Shown piece by piece: positions 34,373 through 43,547 of a stretch of DNA of 64,000 nt. The DNA comes from Ectobacillus polymachus (GTDB lineage Bacteria > Bacillota > Bacilli > Bacillales > Bacillaceae_G), in contig NZ_JBLREB010000001.1 of NCBI RefSeq assembly GCF_048159605.1, positions 744,001 through 808,000 of the forward strand. Direction: 5' to 3'. How positions within the stretch are numbered: position 1 is the stretch's first letter; every line of letters begins with the position of its first letter. The translations under genes and the position numbers were made by a program. The notes beneath the pieces were generated by a model that worked only from the letters and a program-made list of their open reading frames with translations, was not told the DNA's origin and did not search any database.

Positions 34373-34549
34373 GTGAAAGAAATCGAAGTGTTTATTGATA
34401 CAGATGAAATTGCGGAGTTCTTTTACAATCAATTAGTCCAGAGAGGCTATGTACCAAAATCCGAAGAGATGGACGAATTAGCGGATATTGCATTTGACTA
34501 TTTATTGGAGAAATGTATGATAGATGAAATTTTTGAAGATGAAGACTGA
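34373..34549 (+). CDS. yozD: YozD-like acidic small protein
   Basis: A 58-residue very acidic protein (MKEIEVFIDTDEIAEFFYNQ, then IAFDYLLEKCMIDEIFEDED) matching B. subtilis YozD in length and character. Function unknown. The start is GTG 34373, 8 nt after AAAGGAG; in-frame ATG 34367 is too close to that site. It lies between yodN and yodM as in B. subtilis. A perfect hairpin ends it. Confidence 0.88.
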   Translation: MKEIEVFIDTDEIAEFFYNQLVQRGYVPKSEEMDELADIAFDYLLEKCMIDEIFEDED

Positions 34550-34562
34550 AACATATAGTATA

Positions 34563-34588
34563 GCGACGAGAATTTACTCGTCGTTTTT
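34563..34588 (+). terminator. Terminator after yozD
   Basis: CGACGAG-AATTTA-CTCGTCG, followed by T5. Confidence 0.85.
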
Positions 34589-34708
34589 AATTTGATTTTA
34601 GTATGGTATGGAATCTCTTCTGGGATGGAAAAGTCTTCTATGTATGAATAATATTTGGATAGCGTGAAAAACTAAAATACTCTATTCTATAAAGCGGGAG
34701 TTTACATC

Positions 34709-35329
34709 ATGAACCTTCAAATTATCCGTTATGCAGCCTTGTCTTGTATCATTTTTATCTTTATCTCACTTACATACAATATGCATATTATGATGCTTAT
34801 AGATACCGTTGTTAGTAGCTTTGTTCAGAGTATTCGTAATCCAACGCTAACTCATTTGTTTCTTTTTTTTACTACTGTTGGCTCCATGCGTATATACATT
34901 CCACTTTCTCTTCTGTTATTTATTTATTATGTTATACAGAAAAGATTTGCATCATCATTGTTAATTCTCGTATGTTTATACGGTTCTGATTACATCAATA
35001 AAGTATTAAAATCCTTTTATCATAGATCTCGTCCTGACGTTCAAACCCTTATAAGTGCATCAGGTTATAGTTTTCCAAGTGGCCACGCTATGAATGCAAC
35101 CGCATTTCTAGGATTTGTAGCCTATTTGGCGATTACTGAGCATCGTCTGAATCTTGGTGAAAAAATCATGTTGATTTTTGTTAGTAGTCTTCTTATTTTA
35201 GCGATAGCGTTAAGTAGAGTATACCTTGGTGTTCATTATCTAAGCGATGTTGTGGCGGGTATGGCTGCTGGGTTTGGATGGATGTTTCTTTGTATTTTGT
35301 TTCATCAAAAGTTAAAGGAGAAAATATAA
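34709..35329 (+). CDS. yodM: PAP2-family membrane phosphatase (YodM-like)
   Basis: A 206-residue integral membrane phosphatase with about six helices. The three catalytic motifs are present: KSFYHRSRP (KX6RP), YSFPSGHAM (PSGH) and SRVYLGVHYLSD (SRX5HX3D). The family dephosphorylates lipid phosphates such as phosphatidylglycerophosphate or undecaprenyl diphosphate at the outer face; in Bacillus YodM is related to BcrC/PgpB-like enzymes. The start ATG 34709 follows a weak GGGAG. It has its own terminator. Confidence 0.9.
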   Translation: MNLQIIRYAALSCIIFIFISLTYNMHIMMLIDTVVSSFVQSIRNPTLTHLFLFFTTVGSMRIYIPLSLLLFIYYVIQKRFASSLLILVCLYGSDYINKVLKSFYHRSRPDVQTLISASGYSFPSGHAMNATAFLGFVAYLAITEHRLNLGEKIMLIFVSSLLILAIALSRVYLGVHYLSDVVAGMAAGFGWMFLCILFHQKLKEKI

Positions 35330-35350
35330 TCATATTTACTAGAAAAAAAA

Positions 35351-35386
35351 GAATCGATCATTCACTTATCTAGTGATGACCGATTC
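35351..35386. terminator. Hairpin after yodM
   Basis: GAATCG-ATCATTCACT pairs with AGTGATGA-CGATTC (one bulge), between convergent genes. Confidence 0.65.
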
Positions 35387-35418
35387 ATAATAAACTGTAA
35401 AGAGTTTAAATGATAGAA

Positions 35419-35733
35419 TTAAATGGTTTGTAAAAATTCATGTACTTGTTCTTCTGTTTTTGCATTTGCACTATGCAAATGGCCAAGCTTCTTACCATTT
35501 TTGAATACGAGAAGGCTTGGAATTCCCATAACTTGATATTCCTCAGCGATCTCTGGAAATTTATCTTTATCAATTTCATACCACGAAAATGAATGAAAGT
35601 CAGCAATAACATCATCAATAAAATTATTTAATCGTGCACAATCTGGGCACCACGTAGTGTAAAATTTAACAACAACTGGTGTATCACCGTTACTGATTTC
35701 ACGAAATTCTGCTTCTGACTGGATGGTTTTCAT
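35419..35733 (-). CDS. Thioredoxin-family protein
   Basis: A 104-residue thioredoxin-fold protein. The redox motif is C29-P-D-C32 in YTTWCPDCARL, and the conserved cis-Pro is in GIPSLLVFKNG (about residue 72). The CPDC dithiol differs from the classical CGPC of TrxA, so this is a thioredoxin-like protein (YtpP/YdfQ type) that may reduce particular substrates. AAGGAGG precedes ATG 35733. Single gene. Confidence 0.9.
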   Translation of the reverse strand: MKTIQSEAEFREISNGDTPVVVKFYTTWCPDCARLNNFIDDVIADFHSFSWYEIDKDKFPEIAEEYQVMGIPSLLVFKNGKKLGHLHSANAKTEEQVHEFLQTI

Positions 35734-36011
35734 TAGGTCATTTCCTCCTTATTATGTATATACGGTTTACAACTTTATATTGTGGTAAAACGGGTAGGTC
35801 TTCGAAAGTAATCCCTGTTTTGAACCAATGATAGAGTTTTATTCATGCTTCTGTTATTGTAATGCGCTTTCATTTATCTTTATAAACTTTTTATAGTCTT
35901 ATGTCAATTATTTGAACTGATTGCAAAGTTAAGTTAGAAAACATTACCTTCTATAAATAAGTGCTATTTCTTCCAAACTAGGTAACGATATGAAACAAGG
36001 AGGTGTCTGGA

Positions 36012-36479
36012 ATGATGATTAAAGATTTTCGTTCGAATGGAAGGTATTCGATAAAACGAAATCATGTTAAGGCATGGAACCTATTGTTACTTCCCATTCT
36101 ATTATTTTTGTTTAGTAACGGGGCTTATGCGGAATCAAATAACGAAATCATTTGTCCCAAAGCAGAAGAATTAACTGCTTCCGTTGAACAAGAAAAGGAA
36201 GAGCTCACAAAAGCTTTATCAGATTACCTTGTGAAATCAACCTATGGAAAAAGTCACAAAACATGGACGGTGGAGGTTATGAGTCCGTTAAAGGATTTAA
36301 AGCGGACGGATGCATCATACTACCATATGGCAATTCAAAAGTGTGGACGTAATGTTGCAGATCGTTCATTTTTTGTTCGGTTACGTTTTACAAGCTCATC
36401 ACAGTTTAACCAAATGGGTGAATTTTTTGTTAGTAAGGATAGTAACCAAAAGTGGAAGATATGGTTTCGATATGTATAA
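36012..36479 (+). CDS. Secreted hypothetical protein, 155 aa
   Basis: It has a long basic N-terminus followed by a signal-type helix (LLLLPILLFLFSNGAYAES) with probable cleavage after AYA, then a mature domain of about 115 residues with two Cys (one in EIICPKAEEL, one in IQKCGRN). I recognise no domain; the C-terminal SQFNQMGEFFVSKDSNQKWK looks like a beta-sheet lipocalin- or NTF2-like end. AAGGAGG precedes ATG 36012. Exported function unknown. Confidence 0.75.
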   Translation: MMIKDFRSNGRYSIKRNHVKAWNLLLLPILLFLFSNGAYAESNNEIICPKAEELTASVEQEKEELTKALSDYLVKSTYGKSHKTWTVEVMSPLKDLKRTDASYYHMAIQKCGRNVADRSFFVRLRFTSSSQFNQMGEFFVSKDSNQKWKIWFRYV

Positions 36480-36481
36480 GA

Positions 36482-36517
36482 AAGAGAGAGTAGGAAACAT
36501 CTGTTTCCCTCTCTCTT
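36482..36517 (+). terminator. Terminator after the secreted protein gene
   Basis: AAGAGAGAG plus GGAAACA pair with TGTTTCC plus CTCTCTCTT. Confidence 0.75.
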
Positions 36518-36575
36518 GTCATTCTGTGAAGAAGCATTTACTATAAACAGTAAGACATGGGAGGAGATGAATAGA

Positions 36576-36815
36576 ATGAAATTTGAAACACATACGACAA
36601 TTGTAACAAATGACAACGAAATACGAATAGATATAGAGAATAATTTATTTGAACTTACATTAGAAGGGTATCACATGTATACTCTTGGGGAACCAGTGGC
36701 ATTATTTAAATCAGAAAAAGAACGAATTGGTACGGCTATTCCTAATAAAGTTTCCTGGTATGATGAGAAAACGGTGCTTCACTATCAGCTTGTTTCTCTT
36801 CATTCTGTAAATTAA
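36576..36815 (+). CDS. DUF2584-like small protein
   Basis: A 79-residue protein (MKFETHTTIVTNDNEIRIDI onward) ending VLHYQLVSLHSVN. The beta-rich pattern and the end motif LVSLxSxN recall the DUF2584 family of Bacillus; the call is by memory. ATG 36576 is 11 nt from GGGAGG; ATG 36567 is too close. It lies 15 nt before sbcD and could be cotranscribed with it. Function unknown. Confidence 0.6.
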   Translation: MKFETHTTIVTNDNEIRIDIENNLFELTLEGYHMYTLGEPVALFKSEKERIGTAIPNKVSWYDEKTVLHYQLVSLHSVN

Positions 36816-36830
36816 GAAGGTGCGGGAGAA

Positions 36831-37982
36831 TTGAAACTATTTCACACTGCTGATTGGCATTTAGGGAAACTCATCCATGGTGTATACATGACAGAAGACC
36901 AAGCATATATTTTAGAATGCTTTATTAAAGCGATAGAGGAAGAAAGACCTGATGCGGTCATTATTGCAGGGGATTTGTATGATCGGGCAATTCCGCCAAC
37001 AGATGCAGTTGAGTTGTTAAATCGTACATTAAAACGAATTGTAATCGATCTAGAAACACCGGTTCTTGCAATTGCAGGTAATCATGATAGCCCAGATCGT
37101 ATCCATTTTGGAAGTGATTTGTTGAAGCGTCAAGGTCTTCATATTATTGGACAGTTTCAGTATCCGTTTGAAACGGTCAAGCTCACTGACAAATATGGAG
37201 AAGTACATTTTTATCTTGTCCCGTATGCAGATCCAGGGATTGTAAGACATGTATTGCAAAATGAGGATATACATACTCATGATGATGCGATGCGTATGAT
37301 TACCTCCTCTATTTGTGAGACGATGGACCTTGATGCTCGTCATGTATTCATAGGTCATGCATTTGTAACGCCATTCGGTGAGGAAGAAGAAAACACAAGT
37401 GATTCCGAACGCCCGCTATCAATTGGCGGTGCAGAATATGTAAATAGTAGTTACTTTACGAGTTTTCATTATACGGCACTTGGTCATTTGCATCAGGCTC
37501 ATTTTGTTGCTAACGAAAAGATTCGATATGCAGGCTCGCCTTTATGCTATTCCATCTCTGAAGAATCCCATAAGAAGGGATTCTTCATTGTGACATTAGA
37601 TGAAGAAGGGAATACTAAGATTGAAAAGCGGCTGCTAGAGCCGTTACGTAATATGAAAACGGTAGTAGGCTCGTTGCGTGATATATTGCACCATGAAATT
37701 TCAGATGACTATGTGTTCGTTCGATTACAAGATGAGAACCCAGTATTGCAGCCAATGGAAAAGATTCGGACTGTCTATCCAAATGCTATGCATGTAGAAC
37801 GAATAATAAAACGGCAAGAATCAATGGATGTAGAGAATGTTACTGAGCGACATAAAATGGATGATCTAGCATTATTGAATGCTTTTTATAGGGAAATGAA
37901 AGGAACGGAGCTGTCAGAGAGTAAGCAGCACATTTTCCAAGAGGTATTAGAAGAACTCCGATTAATGGAGGGAGAAAGATAA
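36831..37982 (+). CDS. sbcD: Exonuclease subunit SbcD
   Basis: A 383-residue Mre11-type nuclease. The metal ligands are in FHTADWHLGK (residues 3-12), AGDLYDRA, AGNHDSPDR, FIGHAF and GHLHQAHF, all intact. SbcD with SbcC opens and trims hairpins and protein-blocked DNA ends and helps resect breaks. The start is TTG 36831, 8 nt after AAGGTG. The stop TAA overlaps the ATG of sbcC (TAATG), coupling the two genes. Confidence 0.95.
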   Translation: MKLFHTADWHLGKLIHGVYMTEDQAYILECFIKAIEEERPDAVIIAGDLYDRAIPPTDAVELLNRTLKRIVIDLETPVLAIAGNHDSPDRIHFGSDLLKRQGLHIIGQFQYPFETVKLTDKYGEVHFYLVPYADPGIVRHVLQNEDIHTHDDAMRMITSSICETMDLDARHVFIGHAFVTPFGEEEENTSDSERPLSIGGAEYVNSSYFTSFHYTALGHLHQAHFVANEKIRYAGSPLCYSISEESHKKGFFIVTLDEEGNTKIEKRLLEPLRNMKTVVGSLRDILHHEISDDYVFVRLQDENPVLQPMEKIRTVYPNAMHVERIIKRQESMDVENVTERHKMDDLALLNAFYREMKGTELSESKQHIFQEVLEELRLMEGER

Positions 37983-40900
37983 TGAAACCGATTCAACTGA
38001 CAATGACGGCATTTGGTCCCTATAAACAAAGAGAAACCATCGATTTTACGGAACTTGGAGAGCATCGTCTTTTCTCTATTTCAGGGAATACTGGATCCGG
38101 AAAAACGACGATTTTTGATGCAATTTGCTATGCTTTATATGGAGAAGCAAGTGGGGAAGAACGCAATGATGCAAATATGCTTCGTAGTCATTTTGCAGAT
38201 GATGATACCTATACGAATGTTACGTTATCATTTGAAATGCATCGTAAAACCTATTACATTAAACGACAAATGGCACATCGAAAAGAAGGAAACAAAACGG
38301 CCACGGGTGGATCCGTCGAATTATATGAAGTTGTCGAAAATGAAAATATTCCATGCGTAGATCGGTTTCATGTAAGTGATGTGAATAAAAAGGTAGAAGA
38401 ATTGATGGGCTTAACAAAGCATCAATTTAGTCAAATTGTCATGCTTCCCCAAGGAGAATTTCGTAAACTATTAACATCTGAAACAGAAAATAAAGAAGAA
38501 ATTCTTCGCCGCATATTTAAGACAGATCGCTATAAGCTTATTCGTGAATTGCTTGATAATAAACGGAAATTTTTAAAAAGTAAGCTTGAAGGCAAAATCC
38601 AAGAGCGTGATATGTATTTTCGTCATGCACTTTCGATGCCTTTGCGAGAAGGAAGTACATTAAAAGAGCTTTCACAGAAGGATCGTGCTAACAGCTTTCA
38701 AATGATGGAAGCATTAAAGGAAGAACAGACATTTTTTAGTGAACAACTACATGTGGTAATGAAAGAAGAAGAGTTACAAACCACCCTTTTGCGTCAAAAG
38801 GAGAAAGAGCATCACGATGCACAGTCATTAAATGAGTTATTTAGCCAACTTGAGCAAAAAGAAAATGAATATAATGATCTAATGAACCGTAAATCACAAA
38901 TGAAGCAGGAAGAAGAACAGTTGATACAGGGTGAGAAAGCAAATCAAATTATTCCTTTTGAAGATTCCTGGAATGATGCGATTCGTGTCTCAGAAGAGAT
39001 CAATCAAGCCTGCGAGTCTATTAAAAAACGGAAAGAGCAGCTAGAGGAAGCTTATAAAATAGCTAAATCTCGGTATGAAGAAGAAAAGCAAAAACAATCC
39101 CTTCGCGATCAGAAAAAACAAGAATGGATTGCCCTTAATGACCTGAAGTCAATTGTGGAAACATTAGCTGAACGAACAACACAGCTTGCGGCAACATCAT
39201 GTCAAGTAAAAACAATTAGCGAATCACTAGATACAAACAAACAACAATATGAGCATGACATACAAGAGAGAAAGAAGCTATCCTCTTATTTGCAGCAATT
39301 AGACGAAGCTTCCCAGCAATACCTAACTAAACAGCGTGAACTGGATGGAATGAGAGAAGATAGCAAGTTATTAATGAAGTATGAAAAGACATATAAAGAA
39401 TATGAGCTAGATCAAAAATTGCATCGTGATGCAGAACAAGAATTGAATCGGGAAACGATGGCATATGATGCGATAGAGAAACAGTGGATGTCTGAGCAGG
39501 CTGGATATCTTGCTGCTCATTTACATGCTGGAGAAGCCTGTCCAGTTTGTGGTAGTACGGTACATCCAAGTAAAGCCGATTCTCGTTCGAATTCTATAAA
39601 TGAGAGTCAAATGAATGAAGCACGAAAACAAAAAGAGTCTATTGAAAAGAAATATTATCAAATCTGTGAAAAATGGAAAATAAGCCGGAAACAATGTGAG
39701 GAGTTAGCTGAAGAAGCTGCGCAGCGGGGCTATGATGTGGCACATTTTCATCTTCAATTTCAAGAGTTATCTGATAAAGGGAAAAAACTAGCTAAAGAAG
39801 TAAAACAGCTTGAAGAGAATGAAACGAAGCGTCGCAGCATGCGAGCGAAAGAAAAGGAATTGGAAGAAAAGCTAGACAAACTCTCTCAAAAAATCAAACA
39901 GCTAGAAAACGATCAATATAGATTGAAACTTGCTGAAGCAGAGCAAAAGCTTTCGCTTGAACATGATCGAAATATGCTCCCTCATGCTATCACGTCTTAT
40001 GAAGAATGGAATTCCTTATATGAAAAGGCAAAACTAGAATTAGAGCGTCTGGAGCAATCATGGTCTGAGGCAGAACGGCTCTATCAAGAACTTCATAAAG
40101 ATATGATTCAAGTTGAAGCTGATTTTGCATCTATTTCTCGGGAACACGAACGCGCGTTGAAACAAAAGGATGAAAAGTATGAAACGTTTGTATTAAAACT
40201 TGCCGAGGGTGGCTTTCAGGATGCAGCTAACTATGAAACTTCGAAACGAACTCCTGAGCAAATTAGTAGTACCAAGAGAAAGATACAAGATTATTATAGT
40301 TCAGTTGATTCTGTCAAAAAGCAAGTGGAGCATTTGCGAGATTCTTTAGAAGGAAAAGAAATAATAGATATTACCGAGCTTGCAGAGGAGGTTACTGAGC
40401 TTCAACAGCTAGTTAGAACATTAATTGAACAAAGGCAAAATATAAAACTAGCGATCGAAGATGTAAGGAAGCTCCAAGATAACATAGTATCGATTGATGA
40501 ACAAATCCATGATGATGAAAATAAGTATCAAGAAATTGTGGATTTATATGAAGTAGTAAAAGGGGATAATGAAAATCGGATTTCCTTTGAACGTTATATT
40601 TTAATTGAGTATTTAGAACAAATTGTCCATGCTGCCAATGAACGATTAAGAAAGTTATCAGGCGGACAATTTTTCTTAAAACGTAGTGAGCGGATTGAAA
40701 AGCGGAACCGTCAAAGCGGGTTAGGATTAGATGTATATGACGCATATACTGGGCAAACTCGTGATGTCAAAACTCTTTCAGGCGGAGAAAAATTCAATGC
40801 ATCTCTTTGCTTAGCGCTTGGCATGGCTGATATCATTCAGGCGTATGAAGGAGGAATTAGCATTGAAACGATGTTTATTGATGAAGGCTTTGGTTCGCTT

Positions 40901-41071
40901 GACGAAGAATCTTTAATGAAAGCGATAGATACATTAATTGACCTGCAAAAATCCGGAAGAATTATTGGCGTGATTTCACATGTTCAAGAATTAAAACAAG
41001 CCCTCCCAGCTTCATTAGAAGTAACGAAAAGTAAGGATGGTTACAGTCAAACAAAATTTGTAATAAAGTAA
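37982..41071 (+). CDS. sbcC: Exonuclease subunit SbcC
   Basis: A 1029-residue Rad50/SMC-like ATPase. The Walker A is SGNTGSGKTTIFDA (about 34-47), followed by the Q loop (MLPQGEFRKLL), two long coiled coils, and the zinc hook CPVCGST near residue 520. The C-terminal lobe has the signature KTLSGGEKFNASL, Walker B MFIDEGFGSLD and the H loop ISHVQEL. With SbcD it forms the ATP-gated DNA-end nuclease. It is the last gene before the prophage remnant: its stop lies 16 bp from the broken integrase. Confidence 0.95.
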   Translation: MKPIQLTMTAFGPYKQRETIDFTELGEHRLFSISGNTGSGKTTIFDAICYALYGEASGEERNDANMLRSHFADDDTYTNVTLSFEMHRKTYYIKRQMAHRKEGNKTATGGSVELYEVVENENIPCVDRFHVSDVNKKVEELMGLTKHQFSQIVMLPQGEFRKLLTSETENKEEILRRIFKTDRYKLIRELLDNKRKFLKSKLEGKIQERDMYFRHALSMPLREGSTLKELSQKDRANSFQMMEALKEEQTFFSEQLHVVMKEEELQTTLLRQKEKEHHDAQSLNELFSQLEQKENEYNDLMNRKSQMKQEEEQLIQGEKANQIIPFEDSWNDAIRVSEEINQACESIKKRKEQLEEAYKIAKSRYEEEKQKQSLRDQKKQEWIALNDLKSIVETLAERTTQLAATSCQVKTISESLDTNKQQYEHDIQERKKLSSYLQQLDEASQQYLTKQRELDGMREDSKLLMKYEKTYKEYELDQKLHRDAEQELNRETMAYDAIEKQWMSEQAGYLAAHLHAGEACPVCGSTVHPSKADSRSNSINESQMNEARKQKESIEKKYYQICEKWKISRKQCEELAEEAAQRGYDVAHFHLQFQELSDKGKKLAKEVKQLEENETKRRSMRAKEKELEEKLDKLSQKIKQLENDQYRLKLAEAEQKLSLEHDRNMLPHAITSYEEWNSLYEKAKLELERLEQSWSEAERLYQELHKDMIQVEADFASISREHERALKQKDEKYETFVLKLAEGGFQDAANYETSKRTPEQISSTKRKIQDYYSSVDSVKKQVEHLRDSLEGKEIIDITELAEEVTELQQLVRTLIEQRQNIKLAIEDVRKLQDNIVSIDEQIHDDENKYQEIVDLYEVVKGDNENRISFERYILIEYLEQIVHAANERLRKLSGGQFFLKRSERIEKRNRQSGLGLDVYDAYTGQTRDVKTLSGGEKFNASLCLALGMADIIQAYEGGISIETMFIDEGFGSLDEESLMKAIDTLIDLQKSGRIIGVISHVQELKQALPASLEVTKSKDGYSQTKFVIK

Positions 41072-41340
41072 ATTTGTACAAGTAGACTAGCGGTCACATT
41101 TTTCGAATACTTCATCAAGTTTTTCTGCTACTGATTTTTGCATATCTGGTACAGCATGAACGTATGTCTTAAGAGTTGTATTTATCGTTGAATGACCCAA
41201 TCGTTCAGATATAAGCATCGTTGCATGTGAATGTCTCAAATCGTGGAATCTAATCCTAGGTAATCTCAATTTTTCAGTTACGTGATAAAACGATCTTCGT
41301 ATGCTACGTTGATCTAATGGATTTCCGTACTTGGATGGAA

Positions 41341-41372
41341 GAACTAAATCTAAATTGAACTAAATCTAAATC
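41341..41372. repeat. 16-bp tandem duplication in the integrase
   Basis: GAACTAAATCTAAATT is followed directly by GAACTAAATCTAAATC. It shifts the integrase frame; one copy removed gives an unbroken reading DLDLVLPSKYGNPLDQR. Confidence 0.9.
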
Positions 41373-42030
41373 GATATATTTATCACCAGCTTTTTCTTTT
41401 TCATAGTCTATTAATTTTCGATGGGATTTTAGTTCTTCCACCAAAATATTTGGGATATAGATAGACCTAATGCTACTTTTGTTTTTTGCACCGTATTTCA
41501 ATTCTCTTGTTTCTGCCAAAGTCTGTTTAACATAAATCAAGTTATTTTCCAAATCAATATCTTTCCATCTCAGACCTAATATCTCCCCTAAACGCATCCC
41601 TGTTAATATTGCTATCCAAAAACTGATATTAAATCGTGTGGCATACTTTTTCTTCTTGCTTTCCTTTAGGAAATAGTCTATTTGTTCTAACCCCAAATTT
41701 GCATCTCCTTTTTAGGAATCCTAGGCAATACTACATCTGTAGCTAGATTGTTTTTTATTAACTTTAGTACCTTTGCTCTTTTAAACGATGTCCTTATGAA
41801 ACTAAAGACTAAGTTAATAGTTCCTTCCGAGTAATGACCATCCTCAATTAATTTTGTAATGTAATGCTGAAAGTGCATGGTTGTAATGTCTTGAATTTTA
41901 AAATGGCCCAAATGGGGCTTGATAATGTTCCTATAATGTGTGTAATTAGAGCGAAAAGTTGCTTTGTTTAGCTGATTTTTTCTTTCTCTAAACCATTGCT
42001 CCATGAATGTTTCGTAAGTTATGTTAGATA

Positions 42031-42050
42031 ATTTAAGAAAATTTAAGAAA
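42031..42050. repeat. 10-bp tandem duplication in the integrase
   Basis: ATTTAAGAAA twice in a row. Removing one copy joins LLNDDFLKLSNITYETF in one frame (apart from a nearby TAG). Confidence 0.85.
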
Positions 42051-42365
42051 ATCATCATTCAACAACTAAGCTTTTAGTTGCACCATAGCATTGTTAGCCT
42101 CGCGTCTACTGCCAAATCCCCTACGCTTGATCTGTTTCCGTTTTCCAGTTAAAGGGTCTTTTCCTAAATCAAAGACGAAATCAAATTTCCCAGTTTTTTT
42201 ATTCTCTTTAATACTTCCTTTCACAATTCAGACCTCCATTTAGGTATTGAAATTGTAAAAGGTTCCCATGTCTGTATTGTAATATTATGGTCACGTTTTG
42301 TATAGGGGATATTACATTCAAGAAGAAAACCCTAAATCCAATATTGAATCTAGGAGTTTTAAACT

Positions 42366-42800
42366 TTAAAAATTAATGTCACCGAATCCTGTATTACATT
42401 TTTTATACTCTTCAATAATCGTGTCTATGATTTTTTTGCGACTGTCTTCACTATATTGTGATAGATCATGTTTAAAGAGTATATTAAAAAAATCATAGCT
42501 AGATTTATCTTTTCGCATACTCATCACTAATGTATGTAAATTAGAAATAAGATTGCTGAATGTATCAGTATTACGTTTTGACAAAAACTCCAATTCATTT
42601 GTAATTTCATCTATTTTTCTAATAGTTTCGTTTTCAAATCGTTGAATCTAAGCCATTTCTTCTTCATGACGTTCAATATCACGTTCTAACTTGTATGCTT
42701 AATAATTAGGATCGTTTTCAAGTTTTTCTTGTACTATTTCCCAATGTTCTTCCGCTTTAATTCTGTTTAGAGAGTTAATAGAAGATAAAGATTGGATAGA
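42366..42800 (-). pseudogene. Phage-type hypothetical gene with two stops
   Basis: A continuous reading on the minus strand: NRIKAEEHWEIVQEKLENDP, stop, AYKLERDIERHEEEMA, stop, IQRFENETIRKIDEITNELE, then FLSKRNTDTFSNLISNLHTL and on to GFGDINF. Two in-frame stops (TAA near 42700, TAG near 42650) replace sense codons in an otherwise continuous coiled-coil protein. No start with a ribosome site is seen, so the 5' end is also missing. Family unknown. Confidence 0.65.
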
Positions 42801-42854
42801 TTATAACATCAAGAAAGTAGATGTTGCCTAATAAAAAAGGTTATTGATACTGGT

Positions 42855-43058
42855 GTGTATTGTTACAAATGCAAACATTTAATTGAAGATAAGAAGTTAT
42901 TTGAAATGGGATGTGGTAAATGTGAACCAGATTTAAGTCATTTTGAAAATGTTGAAATAGTAATGAGGTCAAAAGATAAAACGTACTCAGCACTTAATAG
43001 ACTTGATCAAGTATGTGAAAAAATTTGTAGAGTTGATGATGAAGCGGATGAATATTAA
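42855..43058 (+). CDS. Small CxxC protein, hypothetical
   Basis: A 67-residue frame with two CxxC pairs (CYKCKHLI and GCGKCEPD), suggesting a zinc ribbon, and an acidic C-terminus. The start is doubtful: GTG 42855 has only a distant AAAGG, so the N-terminus may be lost. Similar small zinc proteins are common in phages. It precedes the next gene by 15 nt and may be cotranscribed. Confidence 0.5.
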   Translation: MYCYKCKHLIEDKKLFEMGCGKCEPDLSHFENVEIVMRSKDKTYSALNRLDQVCEKICRVDDEADEY

Positions 43059-43073
43059 TTGGGAGGTAAATGA

Positions 43074-43373
43074 ATGACGGTAGAGCGAGAATTTGATACA
43101 TTGAAGGACTTAGTTTCAGACGTACTTAAACATGATGAAATGGCACGTAATAATGATACACATTTATATTTTGAGTGCTGCAAGAAGTTAGGTGCTACAA
43201 TATTTGATGATTTAGAGAAATTGAATTTAAATATCACTAGTGTACATAAGTTGAGACAGCAGATTCAAAATAAAATGGGATTATATAAGCCGAGTGAAAG
43301 TGTTCAAAAAGAACGCAATAGAAGAAAGATTAATATTAAAGAGTATCTGGGTAAATTGAAAGCAGCAAATTAA
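43074..43373 (+). CDS. Hypothetical phage-type protein, 99 aa
   Basis: A soluble helical protein (MTVEREFDTLKDLVSDVLKH then a middle helix with CCKKLG and a basic end KINIKEYLGKLKAAN). GGGAGG precedes ATG 43074 well. Intact frame inside the decayed prophage. I recognise no family; a DNA- or protein-binding phage regulator is a guess. Confidence 0.6.
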   Translation: MTVEREFDTLKDLVSDVLKHDEMARNNDTHLYFECCKKLGATIFDDLEKLNLNITSVHKLRQQIQNKMGLYKPSESVQKERNRRKINIKEYLGKLKAAN

Positions 43374-43382
43374 TAAATGTAT

Positions 43383-43446
43383 GGACTTGTAGCTCAATGG
43401 TAGAGCTAAACTGAGCATTTTACCTGTTCGAATCAGGTCGAGGCCA
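43383..43446 (+). other. tRNA-like remnant
   Basis: A 64-nt sequence with a 7-bp acceptor-like pairing (GGACTTG with CGAGGCC, one mismatch), a D arm (GCTC..GAGC) with TA at 8-9, and a perfect T arm (ACCTG-TTCGAAT-CAGGT). The anticodon arm is short (TAAA/TTTA) with an 8-nt loop, there is no variable loop and no CCA. It is too short for a working tRNA and is best read as a decayed phage tRNA or half of an attachment site. Confidence 0.55.
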
Positions 43447-43547
43447 CCTTTGATAATAATTTACTAGTAAAATTTAGCAGGGATTTTTGGTGATTTTGTC
43501 GAAAAAATATAAAAATAAGTTAATCTAATAATGGTAGGGGTTGCTTT

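Larger units (their letters stand above)
41087..42224 (-). pseudogene. Tyrosine integrase, broken
   Basis: Read from GTG 42224 (after GGAGGTC): an Arm-type DNA-binding domain (KGSIKENKKTGKFDFVFDLG), a core-binding domain (TYETFMEQWFRERKNQLNKA) and a catalytic domain with Arg (TGMRLGEILGL), HDLRH and the Tyr in LKTYVHA. It is broken at least four times: a TAG after VQLKA, a 10-bp tandem duplication (42031-42050), a one-base shift near 41690, and a 16-bp tandem duplication (41341-41372). Removing the duplications restores the frame. All catalytic residues are still recognisable, so decay is recent. Confidence 0.88.

Noticed and set aside
41087..42224. Active prophage integrase
   Set aside because: At least one stop and three frame breaks separate the domains, although catalytic residues remain.
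43383..43446. Functional tRNA gene
   Set aside because: Only 64 nt, no variable loop, an 8-nt anticodon loop with poor stem and one acceptor mismatch.
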